Positions 26,592 through 33,979 of a stretch of DNA of 64,000 nucleotides are shown one piece after another. The stretch is from Endomicrobiales bacterium. Its GTDB lineage: Bacteria; Elusimicrobiota; Endomicrobiia; Endomicrobiales; JAFGGC01. The stretch is from contig JAFGGC010000018.1 of the NCBI GenBank assembly GCA_016930715.1, forward strand, positions 1 through 64,000, read 5' to 3'. A model generated the notes under the pieces. That model was not told the origin of the DNA. It did no database searches and saw nothing but the letters and a program-made list of their open reading frames with translations. Position 1 is the first letter of the stretch, and each line of letters begins with the position of its first letter. The translations under genes and the position numbers were made by a program.

Positions 26592-26607
26592 TGGCAGTCT
26601 TTTTGCA
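26592..26607 (+). promoter_or_regulatory. Sigma-54 (-24/-12) promoter
   Basis: TGGCAG-TCTTT-TTGCA. The invariant GG (26593-26594) and GC (26605-26606) are separated by exactly 10 bases as required, and 5 of 6 and 5 of 5 element bases match TGGCAC and TTGCA. It reads toward the receiver-like gene at 26653. Confidence 0.75.
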
Positions 26608-26652
26608 TATATGTAGGCAGTATAGAACAATATTTAGGGAACCTGTTTAAGT

Positions 26653-27183
26653 ATGCAAAAGGCATTGAAATCACTGGTACTAACGACCAACAGAGCCATA
26701 ATCGAGATTCTGCGCACGGGCCTTGGAAGAGGCCATACGATATTGCAGGCTTCGAATAAATTCAGCGCAATAGAGACACTAAAAAAAGAAGAGGAATTCG
26801 ATTTTGTCGTTGTTGACACAAGAACCCCCGGGGTCGAAAGCCTGAACATCAAAGGTATTTTAAAAAACATAGACGAAAGCATTCAAGTTCTTTATTTGGA
26901 CCCGTATAGTTTAAAGCTCCGGGATGCCGGTTATAATCGCCGATTGGGAACCGTGGATTTTACGGAAAGCGGCCTGAAGTCATTTTTCAACAGACTAAGA
27001 TCAAAATTGAAAATAAGAAGAAAACCCGGTCAGCATCGTATGCCGGACAATGTCAGCGGCATAATTAAAACCACGGCCGAATATATAGCGGAGAAAGAAA
27101 CGGGGCTTAAACCGGCCCTGAGGACATTCAGGCAGATTTACATTGACATGCTCGTCGGAAAGCATCAGGAAAAAGCCGATTAG
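26653..27183 (+). CDS. Degenerate receiver-domain protein with unknown C-terminus
   Basis: Residues 1-115 look like a CheY-type receiver: Asp55 sits at the phosphorylation position (FVVVDTRTPG), but the acidic pair that binds Mg is replaced by Thr11-Thr12 and the usual Lys of strand 5 is not evident. It probably cannot be phosphorylated in the usual way. The last 45 residues (VSGIIKTTAEYIAEKETGLKP and after) form a separate helical region I do not recognise. It is the first gene after the sigma-54 promoter and precedes two intact receivers, so it is a likely target of the upstream regulator. Confidence 0.65.
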   Translation: MQKALKSLVLTTNRAIIEILRTGLGRGHTILQASNKFSAIETLKKEEEFDFVVVDTRTPGVESLNIKGILKNIDESIQVLYLDPYSLKLRDAGYNRRLGTVDFTESGLKSFFNRLRSKLKIRRKPGQHRMPDNVSGIIKTTAEYIAEKETGLKPALRTFRQIYIDMLVGKHQEKAD

Positions 27184-27199
27184 GAAAGAGAGGGTTGTT

Positions 27200-27577
27200 A
27201 TGTCCAGAAAGCGCATTATGGTCGTTGACAATGAAGACAAGATCTGCGACATTTACAAAAGGGTGCTTGTTAACGAAGGTTACGAAGTGGAGGCTTGTTA
27301 CGACGGCGACGAGGCGGTCCAAAAAGTTTCCGAAAACCAGTATGATCTGGTGATTACTGATATAAAGATGCCAAAGATGAGCGGATTCAACGTGATTAAA
27401 AAAACCAAAGAATTGTCTCCGGACACCGACGTTATCGTCATCAGCGGTTACGCTACCATCGACGCGGTGGTCAAAACGGTTCGCATGGGCGCGCAGGATT
27501 ACATAATCAAGCCTTTTGAGATATGCGATCTTGTAACGAAGGTAAAGAAATGCCTGGAAAAAGAGAATTTTGTATAA
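27200..27577 (+). CDS. Single-domain response regulator
   Basis: 125-residue stand-alone receiver. Phosphoacceptor Asp54 (LVITDIKMPKMSG), acid pocket DNED at 10-13, the Ser of VISGYA, and Lys in YIIKPF are all present. It has no output domain, so it probably acts by protein contact or phosphorelay. The start at 27200 follows GAGAGGG. It lies 16 bases after the degenerate receiver gene and is probably in the same transcript. Confidence 0.88.
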   Translation: MSRKRIMVVDNEDKICDIYKRVLVNEGYEVEACYDGDEAVQKVSENQYDLVITDIKMPKMSGFNVIKKTKELSPDTDVIVISGYATIDAVVKTVRMGAQDYIIKPFEICDLVTKVKKCLEKENFV

Positions 27578-27602
27578 TGTGTGTTCAATCAGGGGGAATC
27601 TA

Positions 27603-27674
27603 GCCGTTGGGGGGCGGGCAGCGGCCGGATTCATTAAAAATGAATTCTGGTCGCTGCCTTATTAAATCAACGGC
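27603..27674 (+). repeat. Long nested hairpin between two receiver genes
   Basis: An outer pair, GCCGTT (27603-27608) with AACGGC (27669-27674), surrounds a 19-bp stem (27617-27635 with 27639-27658; one bulge and two G-T pairs) and a 3-base loop. Only TTATT follows, so it is not a classical terminator. It may end or process the transcript between the two genes. Confidence 0.6.
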
Positions 27675-27694
27675 GAAGGCTTACCGAGGGAAAT

Positions 27695-28081
27695 ATGTTC
27701 GACTCTTCAAAAGAGAGCGACAAAACTAAAAACGTGCTTGTGGTAGACGATGAAGCGGACGTGCTCATCGTGCTGAAGGAATTTTTGTCAAAAATAGGAT
27801 TTAACGTTATGACGAGCTGCGGCGGAAGGGACGCGCTGGAAATAGTAAAAAGTAATCCGGTTCATCTCGTTCTGCTTGACATAGCCATGCCGGAACTTGA
27901 CGGCATATCGACCCTGAGGGAAATAAAGAAGATCAGGCCGAAGCTGCTCATAGTGATGATAACCGGCAACAGCAGTTCGCATAAGATAGTCGAGGCTTTC
28001 AGTTCCGGAGCGTACGACTATCTGATAAAACCGATAGATTTTTCGTATTTAAGGGAATGCGTGGTTTCGCGTTTAATGTAA
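27695..28081 (+). CDS. Single-domain response regulator
   Basis: 128-residue receiver with a 12-residue hydrophilic N-terminal lead. Asp62 (LVLLDIAMPELDG) is the phosphoacceptor; acid pair Asp18-Asp19; TGNSSS and LIKPID complete the site. No output domain. A long hairpin separates it from the previous receiver gene and a terminator follows. It closes the sigma-54/receiver cluster. Confidence 0.87.
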   Translation: MFDSSKESDKTKNVLVVDDEADVLIVLKEFLSKIGFNVMTSCGGRDALEIVKSNPVHLVLLDIAMPELDGISTLREIKKIRPKLLIVMITGNSSSHKIVEAFSSGAYDYLIKPIDFSYLRECVVSRLM

Positions 28082-28110
28082 AATAACGCGATACAAGGCG
28101 TGATGGACGG

Positions 28111-28144
28111 GCAAACTTCTGAAGAATCAGGGGTTTGCTTTTTT
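28111..28144 (+). terminator. Rho-independent terminator
   Basis: GCAAAC (28111-28116) pairs with GTTTGC (28133-28138) around an inner CTTCTGAAG palindrome, followed by TTTTTTATTTGATTTTTT. It ends the regulator cluster. Confidence 0.85.
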
Positions 28145-28184
28145 ATTTGATTTTTTGTAAGATTTCCTCATTGTCCGAGGAAAA

Positions 28185-29378
28185 ATGGTAAGATTAACGG
28201 GATTAACCGGAATTGTCGTTTTTTTAGGGATAGCTTTTCTCCTGTCCGAGAATCGGCGCCGCATTAATTGGGCAACCGTATTGTGGGGATTTGCCCTGCA
28301 ACTGGCCTTCGCGGTTTTTATCTTAAAAACGTTTATCGGCAAGGCCATTTTTGATTTTGCCCGCATTGCTTTCGACGCGGTACTTTCCTTCAGCGACAGG
28401 GGCGCCTCGTTCGTTTTCGGCAACCTCCCGAAGGACCTTAATATTGGCGCGGTAATAGCGTTTAAAGTCCTCCCGATTATAATTTTCGTTTCTTCCTTGA
28501 TGGGAATTCTCTATTATTACGGGATCATACAGTTTTTCGTGAAAATAGCCGCGAAGATCATGCGCCGTTCGATGAAAACCTCCGGCGCCGAATCCGTGGG
28601 AACGGCTCTTCTGATTTTCATGGGCATCGAATCGGTCACCGCCATACGGACGTACATTTCGCAGATGACGCGGTCCGAGCTTTTTACGGTGATGACGGCT
28701 TTCATGGCCACAATCGCTTCAAGCGTGATGGCAACATATGCCAGTTTCGGGGCGGAACCCGGGCACCTGCTCGCGGCGTCGATTATGAGCGCGCCCGGGG
28801 CGGTTCTTTTGTCAAAGGTCATTATACCTGAAGTCGAAACGCCGAAAACGGCGGATGTCAGATTTGACAATAAAACCGACGAACACAACGTGATAGAAGC
28901 CGCCGCGAACGGCGCCTCGGTAGGGCTGAACCTTGCCCTGCAGATAGGCGCGATGCTTATAGCTTTCGTGTCCCTGCTTTGGATGATAAACGCTCTTTTC
29001 GGCCTTTTTGGCACTTCATTCGAAAATATAATGGGTATTATCTACTGGCCTTTCGCGGTAGTAATGGGCGTGCCGCCTTCTGAAGCGTCCGTGGTGGGCG
29101 ATCTCCTGGGCACGAGAACGGTATTCAACGAGTTCCTTGCGTATCTCAAATTGAAGGATCTCGTTGCCCAGGGAGTTCTTTCGCCGAAGTCCGTCGTCAT
29201 TTCCACCTACGCTCTCTGCGGGTTTGCAAACTTCGGAAGCTTGGCCATACTCATAGGCGGCATAGGCGCCATTTCGCCCGGCAAGAAGGGCCTTGCCTCT
29301 TCGCTGGGCATAAAGTCCATAGTCGCGGGGACTCTCGCGTGTTTTATCACGGCGTGCGTGGCAGGCGTACTAAACTGA
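28185..29378 (+). CDS. Concentrative nucleoside transporter (NupC/CNT family)
   Basis: Proton- or sodium-coupled nucleoside uptake through the inner membrane. 397 residues with about 8-10 hydrophobic segments. Family landmarks include GIESVTAIRTYISQMTRSE, the ASVMATYA stretch and, near the end, ALCGFANFGSLAILIGGIG. RBS GAGG 4 bases before the ATG. A purine-base permease gene lies 2 kb downstream, so this region may serve nucleobase salvage. Confidence 0.9.
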   Translation: MVRLTGLTGIVVFLGIAFLLSENRRRINWATVLWGFALQLAFAVFILKTFIGKAIFDFARIAFDAVLSFSDRGASFVFGNLPKDLNIGAVIAFKVLPIIIFVSSLMGILYYYGIIQFFVKIAAKIMRRSMKTSGAESVGTALLIFMGIESVTAIRTYISQMTRSELFTVMTAFMATIASSVMATYASFGAEPGHLLAASIMSAPGAVLLSKVIIPEVETPKTADVRFDNKTDEHNVIEAAANGASVGLNLALQIGAMLIAFVSLLWMINALFGLFGTSFENIMGIIYWPFAVVMGVPPSEASVVGDLLGTRTVFNEFLAYLKLKDLVAQGVLSPKSVVISTYALCGFANFGSLAILIGGIGAISPGKKGLASSLGIKSIVAGTLACFITACVAGVLN

Positions 29379-29390
29379 CAGGATAAACTC

Positions 29391-29777
29391 ATGAAAAGTA
29401 TTTTTAACTTCATTTATTCGCGCTTCTGCAGCGTTCGGTGCGCCATAAACGGCATCGCGACCATGATAAAATACGAACATAACGCGTGGATTCACGGCCT
29501 TGCGACTATCACCGTCTGCGCGGCAGGCGTGTATTTTAAGCTGACAAGCAGCGAATGGTGCTGGATAGTGCTTGCTATAGCCGCTGTCTGGACTTCCGAA
29601 GCCCTGAATACGGCCCTGGAGTTCCTCGCCGACGTAGCGTCTCCTGATTTTCATCCAATGGTGGAGAAGGCCAAGGACGTCGCGGCAGGCGCGGTGCTCG
29701 TATGCTCAATAAGCGCGGCAATTATCGGGGTTTTCGTGTTCGGTTCCCGTCTTATCCCGCTGATAATCGGAGCGTGA
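29391..29777 (+). CDS. dgkA: Diacylglycerol/undecaprenol kinase (DgkA family)
   Basis: Small integral-membrane lipid kinase of 128 residues. The signature SEALNTALEFLADV with DFHPMVEKAKDVAAGAVL is at residues 65-100, and three membrane helices are evident. Members of the Gram-positive-like group phosphorylate undecaprenol. It starts 12 bases after the nucleoside transporter gene, followed after 2 bases by a cupin gene. Confidence 0.9.
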   Translation: MKSIFNFIYSRFCSVRCAINGIATMIKYEHNAWIHGLATITVCAAGVYFKLTSSEWCWIVLAIAAVWTSEALNTALEFLADVASPDFHPMVEKAKDVAAGAVLVCSISAAIIGVFVFGSRLIPLIIGA

Positions 29778-29779
29778 AA

Positions 29780-30154
29780 ATGCTGATAAAGAAACTTGCC
29801 AAATGCGGGGTTTTTACCGCCGGAGACAAAACCCGCCTTAAGGAAATACTCCATCCCGCCAAGCAAAAATTGAAACTGCGGTACAGTCTCGCGCACGCCA
29901 CGTTAAAACAGGGGCGCGTTTCGCTGCCGCACAGGCTTAAGAGCTCGGAGGTTTACTATATACTCAAAGGGCGGGGCAGGATGCACATTAACGGCGAAAG
30001 GAAAACGGTGGTTCCGGGGGATACCGTTTACATACCTCCGCGTTCGGTTCAGTTAATTAAAAACCTCGGACGGGAAGACCTGGTGTTTCTTTGCGTGGTC
30101 GATCCCGCGTGGAAAAAGTCGGACGAGATGATCCTCGCGAAGAAGAGAACATAA
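29780..30154 (+). CDS. Cupin-domain protein
   Basis: 124 residues dominated by a single cupin barrel: PHRLKSSEVYYILKGRGRMHINGE (motif 1, with Glu and a His nearby) and PGDTVYIPPRSVQLI (motif 2). Such small cupins resemble mannose-6-phosphate isomerase-type or sensor cupins; the reaction is unknown. ATG 29780 lies 2 bases after the dgkA stop; the longer frame overlapping dgkA is unlikely. Confidence 0.8.
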   Translation: MLIKKLAKCGVFTAGDKTRLKEILHPAKQKLKLRYSLAHATLKQGRVSLPHRLKSSEVYYILKGRGRMHINGERKTVVPGDTVYIPPRSVQLIKNLGREDLVFLCVVDPAWKKSDEMILAKKRT

Positions 30155-30161
30155 TACCGAT

Positions 30162-31496
30162 ATGAAAGCGATCGAGAAATATTTCAGGCTGAGCGAGCAC
30201 GGTACGACGGTCAAGACCGAAGTTCTGGCCGGGTTAACGACGTTCATGACGATGGCATACATCATTTTCGTCAATCCCGCAATGATATCGCAGGCCGGGC
30301 TTGATTTCGGCTCTGCGATGATAGCCACATGCATCGCCGCGGGATTTGCGACAATGTTCATGGGGCTGTACGCGAACTACCCCATCGCGCTCGCCCCCGG
30401 CATGGGGATAAACGCGTTTTTCACCTACACGGTCTGCCTTACGATGAAAATTCCCTGGCAGACGGCTTTGGGATGCGTGTTCATTGAAGGCATCATCTTC
30501 CTTTTTCTTACGCTCACGAACGTCAGGCAGGCGCTCGTGGATTCGATACCTTCGTGCCTGAGGTACGGGACCGCGTGCGGCATAGGTCTTTTCATCGCCT
30601 TCATAGGGCTGATGGACGCGGGGGTTATCGCTTCCCATCCGGCCACCTTCGTTACCCTCGGGAACGTGACGAGCACGCCGGTGCTTCTTTCGGCGGCGGG
30701 TTTTCTCATCGCGTGCGTGCTTATCATCAAGAACGTGAGAGGGGCCCTTCTGTGGGCCATCCTCATAACGGCGGTTCTGGGTATCCCTCTGGGCGTGGTA
30801 GATTATCAGGGGATAGTTTCCGCGCCGCCTTCGATGTCGCCGACTTTCCTCAAGATGGATATAAACGGCGCGCTGAACATGGGTTTTATTTCAGTGGTTT
30901 TTATTTTTCTCTTCATAGATATATTCGACACGGTCGGCACGCTCGCGGGTGTGGGCGAGATAGGCGGTTTCATGAAACACGGAAAACTCCCGAGGGCCGG
31001 AAAGGCGATGCTCTGCGACGCCGTTGGAACGTGCGTCGGGGCGTCGTGCGGCACGCCTACCGTGACGAGCTACATCGAGAGCGCCGCGGGCATAACCGCC
31101 GGCGGAAAGACCGGCCTTGCGAGCGTCGTTACGGGTTTTCTTTTTTTCACGGCGATATTCTTCGCGCCGCTCATCAAGATGATAGGCGGAGGGTTTTTGA
31201 ACGCCAATGGGACGCTCCTTCATCCGATAACCGCTCCCGCGCTCGTGCTTGTCGGATGCATGATGCTCGAGACGGTTACTAAGATCAACTGGAAGGACTT
31301 TTCCGAGAGCATACCGGCGTTTATCGTTATGATTGTAATGCCTTTTACCTTTTCCATAGCCACGGGCATCGCGGCCGGGTTCATAAGCTTCGCGGCGCTG
31401 AAAATCTTCACGGGCCGCGGAAAAGAAGTATCCCCCCTGGTTTATGTGCTTGCCGTAATTTTCATCGTAAGGTTCATCTATTTGAAATCGTTATGA
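30162..31496 (+). CDS. AzgA/PbuG-type purine permease
   Basis: Nucleobase:cation symporter (NCS2, AzgA branch) importing adenine, guanine or hypoxanthine. The N-terminal TEVLAGLTTFMTMAYIIFVNP is typical of the branch, as is FIDIFDTVGTLAGV, followed by GTPTVTSYIESAAGI. 444 residues and about 12-14 helices. It probably works with hpt (51.8 kb) in purine salvage. 7 bases after the cupin gene. Confidence 0.9.
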   Translation: MKAIEKYFRLSEHGTTVKTEVLAGLTTFMTMAYIIFVNPAMISQAGLDFGSAMIATCIAAGFATMFMGLYANYPIALAPGMGINAFFTYTVCLTMKIPWQTALGCVFIEGIIFLFLTLTNVRQALVDSIPSCLRYGTACGIGLFIAFIGLMDAGVIASHPATFVTLGNVTSTPVLLSAAGFLIACVLIIKNVRGALLWAILITAVLGIPLGVVDYQGIVSAPPSMSPTFLKMDINGALNMGFISVVFIFLFIDIFDTVGTLAGVGEIGGFMKHGKLPRAGKAMLCDAVGTCVGASCGTPTVTSYIESAAGITAGGKTGLASVVTGFLFFTAIFFAPLIKMIGGGFLNANGTLLHPITAPALVLVGCMMLETVTKINWKDFSESIPAFIVMIVMPFTFSIATGIAAGFISFAALKIFTGRGKEVSPLVYVLAVIFIVRFIYLKSL

Positions 31497-31511
31497 CCTA
31501 TGTTGTATAAT
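31482..31511 (+). promoter_or_regulatory. Promoter of gpmA
   Basis: TTGAAA at 31482-31487, an 18-base spacer and TATAAT at 31506-31511, overlapping the end of the permease gene. The gpmA ATG is 36 bases downstream with an AAGGAG ribosome site. Confidence 0.65.
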
Positions 31512-31546
31512 TAACAGTCGAAAAACCAAGAGCAAGGAGAATCAGT

Positions 31547-32296
31547 ATGCATAAAGTGGTTTTGGTCAGGCACGGCGAAAGCGCCTGGAACAAAGAAAAC
31601 AGGTTCACCGGCTGGAAGGACGTCGATCTTTCCGAAAAAGGCCTTAATGAAGCGCATAAAGGGGGGCAGCTCCTTAAAAAAGAAGGTTTTGTTTTTGACA
31701 TTGCCTACACGTCCGTGTTGAAAAGGGCTATCAGGACCCTCTGGATAATGCTTGACGAGATGGACCTTATGTGGATTCCGGTTCAGAACTCCTGGAGGCT
31801 GAACGAACGCCACTATGGGGCCCTCCAGGGCCTCAACAAATCCGAAACGGCGGCAAAATTCGGCGAAGACCAGGTGAAGATATGGAGGAGGAGCTACGAT
31901 ATGCCTCCGCCGGCCCTGGAAGAGTCTGACGAAAGGTACCCGGGCAACGATCCGAGGTATAAATCCCTTTCAAAAAAAGAACTTCCACTTACAGAATGCC
32001 TCAAGGACACCGTGGCAAGGTTTATGCCTTACTGGCACGAGACTATAGCTCCTTCCATCAAATCCGGCAAAAAAGTCATAATCGCGGCGCACGGCAACAG
32101 CCTGAGGGCTCTCGTAAAATACCTCGACAATGTTTCGGACGCGGACATAGTTAACCTTAACATCCCCACAGGTATGCCGCTTGTTTACGAACTTGACAAA
32201 GACCTCAAGCCCGTGAAGCATTACTACCTCGGCGACCCCGAAGAAATAAAAAGAGCGATGGAAGCCGTTGCAAGCCAGGGAAAGGCTAAAAAATAG
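31547..32296 (+). CDS. gpmA: 2,3-bisphosphoglycerate-dependent phosphoglycerate mutase
   Basis: Interconverts 3- and 2-phosphoglycerate in glycolysis. The RHGES motif with the phospho-histidine is at the start ([18 protein letters not shown]), followed by [13 protein letters not shown] and the second histidine in [14 protein letters not shown]. 249 residues, full length. Enolase, the next enzyme in the path, is at 21.8 kb. The next gene begins directly after the stop. Confidence 0.95.
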   Translation: MHKVVLVRHGESAWNKENRFTGWKDVDLSEKGLNEAHKGGQLLKKEGFVFDIAYTSVLKRAIRTLWIMLDEMDLMWIPVQNSWRLNERHYGALQGLNKSETAAKFGEDQVKIWRRSYDMPPPALEESDERYPGNDPRYKSLSKKELPLTECLKDTVARFMPYWHETIAPSIKSGKKVIIAAHGNSLRALVKYLDNVSDADIVNLNIPTGMPLVYELDKDLKPVKHYYLGDPEEIKRAMEAVASQGKAKK

Positions 32297-32305
32297 GTGT
32301 CTTTA

Positions 32306-32860
32306 ATGGATTTTTCGGTCGGCAGCACAAAGATAAGTTTTCTCAGGGGAGACATCACCGACCAGGATACGGAAGCGATAGTAAATGCTGCCAACAGCTC
32401 GCTTATGGGCGGCGGAGGGGTGGACGGCGCCATACACCGCGCGGGCGGACCTGAGATAATCGAGGAATGCAAAAGGATAATCTCCGAGATAGGCCGACTT
32501 GAGACCGGAAAGGCGGTCATCACTTCCGGCGGGAATTTAAAGGCGAGATACGTGATACACGCTGTCGGGCCCGTCTGGAGAGGCGGCAGGTCAAAAGAGG
32601 ACGAACTTCTTCGCAGCGCTTACGCCAGCTCCCTTGACGTTGCCGGCAGAAATGGCGTGAAATCGTTGTCGTTTCCTTCGATAAGCACGGGCGCGTACGG
32701 ATTCCCGATAGATGCGGCCAGTGCTATCGCCGTAAAATCCGTTTTTAAAACGGCTGAGAAAAGCGCTTTTTCAGAGATAAGGTTCGTGCTTTTTTCCGAT
32801 CCGGATCTTGATGCGTACGTTGCCGCGGCGGCCGCATTTAAAAAAACAATAGTGAAGTGA
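32306..32860 (+). CDS. Macro-domain ADP-ribose hydrolase
   Basis: MacroD-type protein that removes ADP-ribose or deacetylates O-acetyl-ADP-ribose. Motifs: RGDITDQDTEAIVNAANSS, GGGGVDGAIHRAGG, and SFPSISTGAYGFP. About 184 residues, single domain. I use ATG 32306; GTG 32297 directly after gpmA is possible. It is followed by the rubrerythrin gene, which overlaps in the longer reading. Confidence 0.9.
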   Translation: MDFSVGSTKISFLRGDITDQDTEAIVNAANSSLMGGGGVDGAIHRAGGPEIIEECKRIISEIGRLETGKAVITSGGNLKARYVIHAVGPVWRGGRSKEDELLRSAYASSLDVAGRNGVKSLSFPSISTGAYGFPIDAASAIAVKSVFKTAEKSAFSEIRFVLFSDPDLDAYVAAAAAFKKTIVK

Positions 32861-32880
32861 AAGCAACAGAGGAGGAGGAA

Positions 32881-33399
32881 ATGGTCCGTCTGTGGAGATG
32901 TGAAATATGCGGCGATCCTTACATAGGCAATAATCCGCCCGACAACTGCCCTTTCTGCGGTGCCCACAAGAAGTATATCGCGGAAGCGAAGATCGCGCAC
33001 GTGTCTTTTGACGCCGATCTCAACGAAACGGACAGAAAAAACGCCGAAAAAGCGCTCGACGTGGAAGTAAGCAACGCGGCGTTTTATTTTTGCGCGGCCC
33101 GTAAAACGAGCTATCACGAAGGTAAACTCCTTTTCAAGGCTCTTGCTAAGATCGAGGCGGAACACGCGTCCATATGGAAAAAAATCTTGAAAATGAATTC
33201 CGTTCCGGAAAGGACCGAAACGTGTTCTGAAAAAAACCTTGAAAACCTTAACGAATCCCATCTGCGGGAGTCCCGCGCCATACAGTTCTACAAAAAAGCC
33301 GCCTCGGAGTCCGAAAACAAGCGAATAAAACAGATATTCGAGGCGCTTGTCGAAATAGAAAGCGACCACCTGCGGCTTTCCGAAGAGCGCCTTAAATAG
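32881..33399 (+). CDS. Rubrerythrin with N-terminal rubredoxin domain
   Basis: Peroxide-reducing diiron protein. The rubredoxin-type iron site is at the N-terminus (CEICG near residue 7 and CPFCG near residue 24), the reverse of classical rubrerythrin. The ferritin-like helices follow with Glu residues in VEVSNAAFY, KIEAEHASIW and ESRAIQFYKKAA to IESDHLRL. 172 residues. ATG 32881 is chosen for its GAGGAGGAGG site. It fits an anaerobe facing oxygen stress. Confidence 0.87.
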   Translation: MVRLWRCEICGDPYIGNNPPDNCPFCGAHKKYIAEAKIAHVSFDADLNETDRKNAEKALDVEVSNAAFYFCAARKTSYHEGKLLFKALAKIEAEHASIWKKILKMNSVPERTETCSEKNLENLNESHLRESRAIQFYKKAASESENKRIKQIFEALVEIESDHLRLSEERLK

Positions 33400-33407
33400 T
33401 TGGGTTT

Positions 33408-33791
33408 ATGCTCTCTTACGAAAAACTCAAGAAAAAGACGGCGAAATCGTCTTTCAGGTCCGGTTTTAAAATGGACGCCGAGGACGTTGCCTACGTTGAA
33501 AAAAAGGGAATTTTGGCCATACGCGAACACGCGAAGCGCTTCCTCAGGGAGCGCCTTTTTTCTTTCAATCGCGCGAGGGACGGCAGACAGACCCCGTACA
33601 GGGGGCATCCGGTTTTTAAAGCCCAGCACGCGACGGGCATATGCTGTAGGAAATGCCTTCAAAAATGGCACGGAATTGACAAATTAGCGAACCTAACGGA
33701 AGACGATATCGAAGGCCTGTCGGGGATACTCGTTAGTTGGGTGAGCGACACTGACAATTTAGAAAAAAGCGGTTTAAACGGGAGCTTGTAA
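33408..33791 (+). CDS. DUF4186 protein
   Basis: 127 residues matching DUF4186 by GHPVFKAQHATGICCRKCLQ and KWHGI followed by an LT...VSWV end. The Cys-Cys-x-x-Cys and nearby His residues suggest metal binding. No function is known. It is 8 bases after the rubrerythrin gene, and the promoter for the TPR-CHAT gene overlaps its 3' end. Confidence 0.78.
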   Translation: MLSYEKLKKKTAKSSFRSGFKMDAEDVAYVEKKGILAIREHAKRFLRERLFSFNRARDGRQTPYRGHPVFKAQHATGICCRKCLQKWHGIDKLANLTEDDIEGLSGILVSWVSDTDNLEKSGLNGSL

Positions 33792-33814
33792 TATGCCTTT
33801 TTTTGTTGTATATT
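33786..33814 (+). promoter_or_regulatory. Promoter upstream of the TPR-CHAT gene
   Basis: TTGTAA at 33786-33791, a 17-base spacer and TATATT at 33809-33814. Transcription would start near 33821, leaving a 159-base leader. Confidence 0.6.
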
Positions 33815-33888
33815 GTTTTTGACGGGGATGGGAAACGCCGACCGTTGAGGGGCAAAATGTCCGGATTTACCAGGATTTACAGGTAGAG

Positions 33889-33934
33889 CTCCATAGGTGC
33901 GAAAACGCCGCATCTTTGGAGTTTTTTACTTTTT
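33889..33934 (+). terminator. Terminator hairpin within the TPR-CHAT leader
   Basis: CTCCATAGGTGCG (33889-33901) pairs with CGCATCTTTGGAG (33909-33921), with one mismatch and one G-T pair, then TTTTTTACTTTTT. It may simply end the upstream operon. Because a good promoter lies 75 bases before it and the gene starts 46 bases after it, it could also be an attenuator. Confidence 0.65.
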
Positions 33935-33979
33935 AAGTACCACGGTTTTTCGGATTGATTTTGAAGTCTTCAGGTTTAA

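Noticed and set aside
33816-33934. c-di-GMP (GEMM) riboswitch in the TPR-CHAT leader
   Set aside because: GGGGCAAAA and GGTAG look suggestive, but the order and spacing of the tetraloop, receptor and GACGCAAAG segment do not fit.
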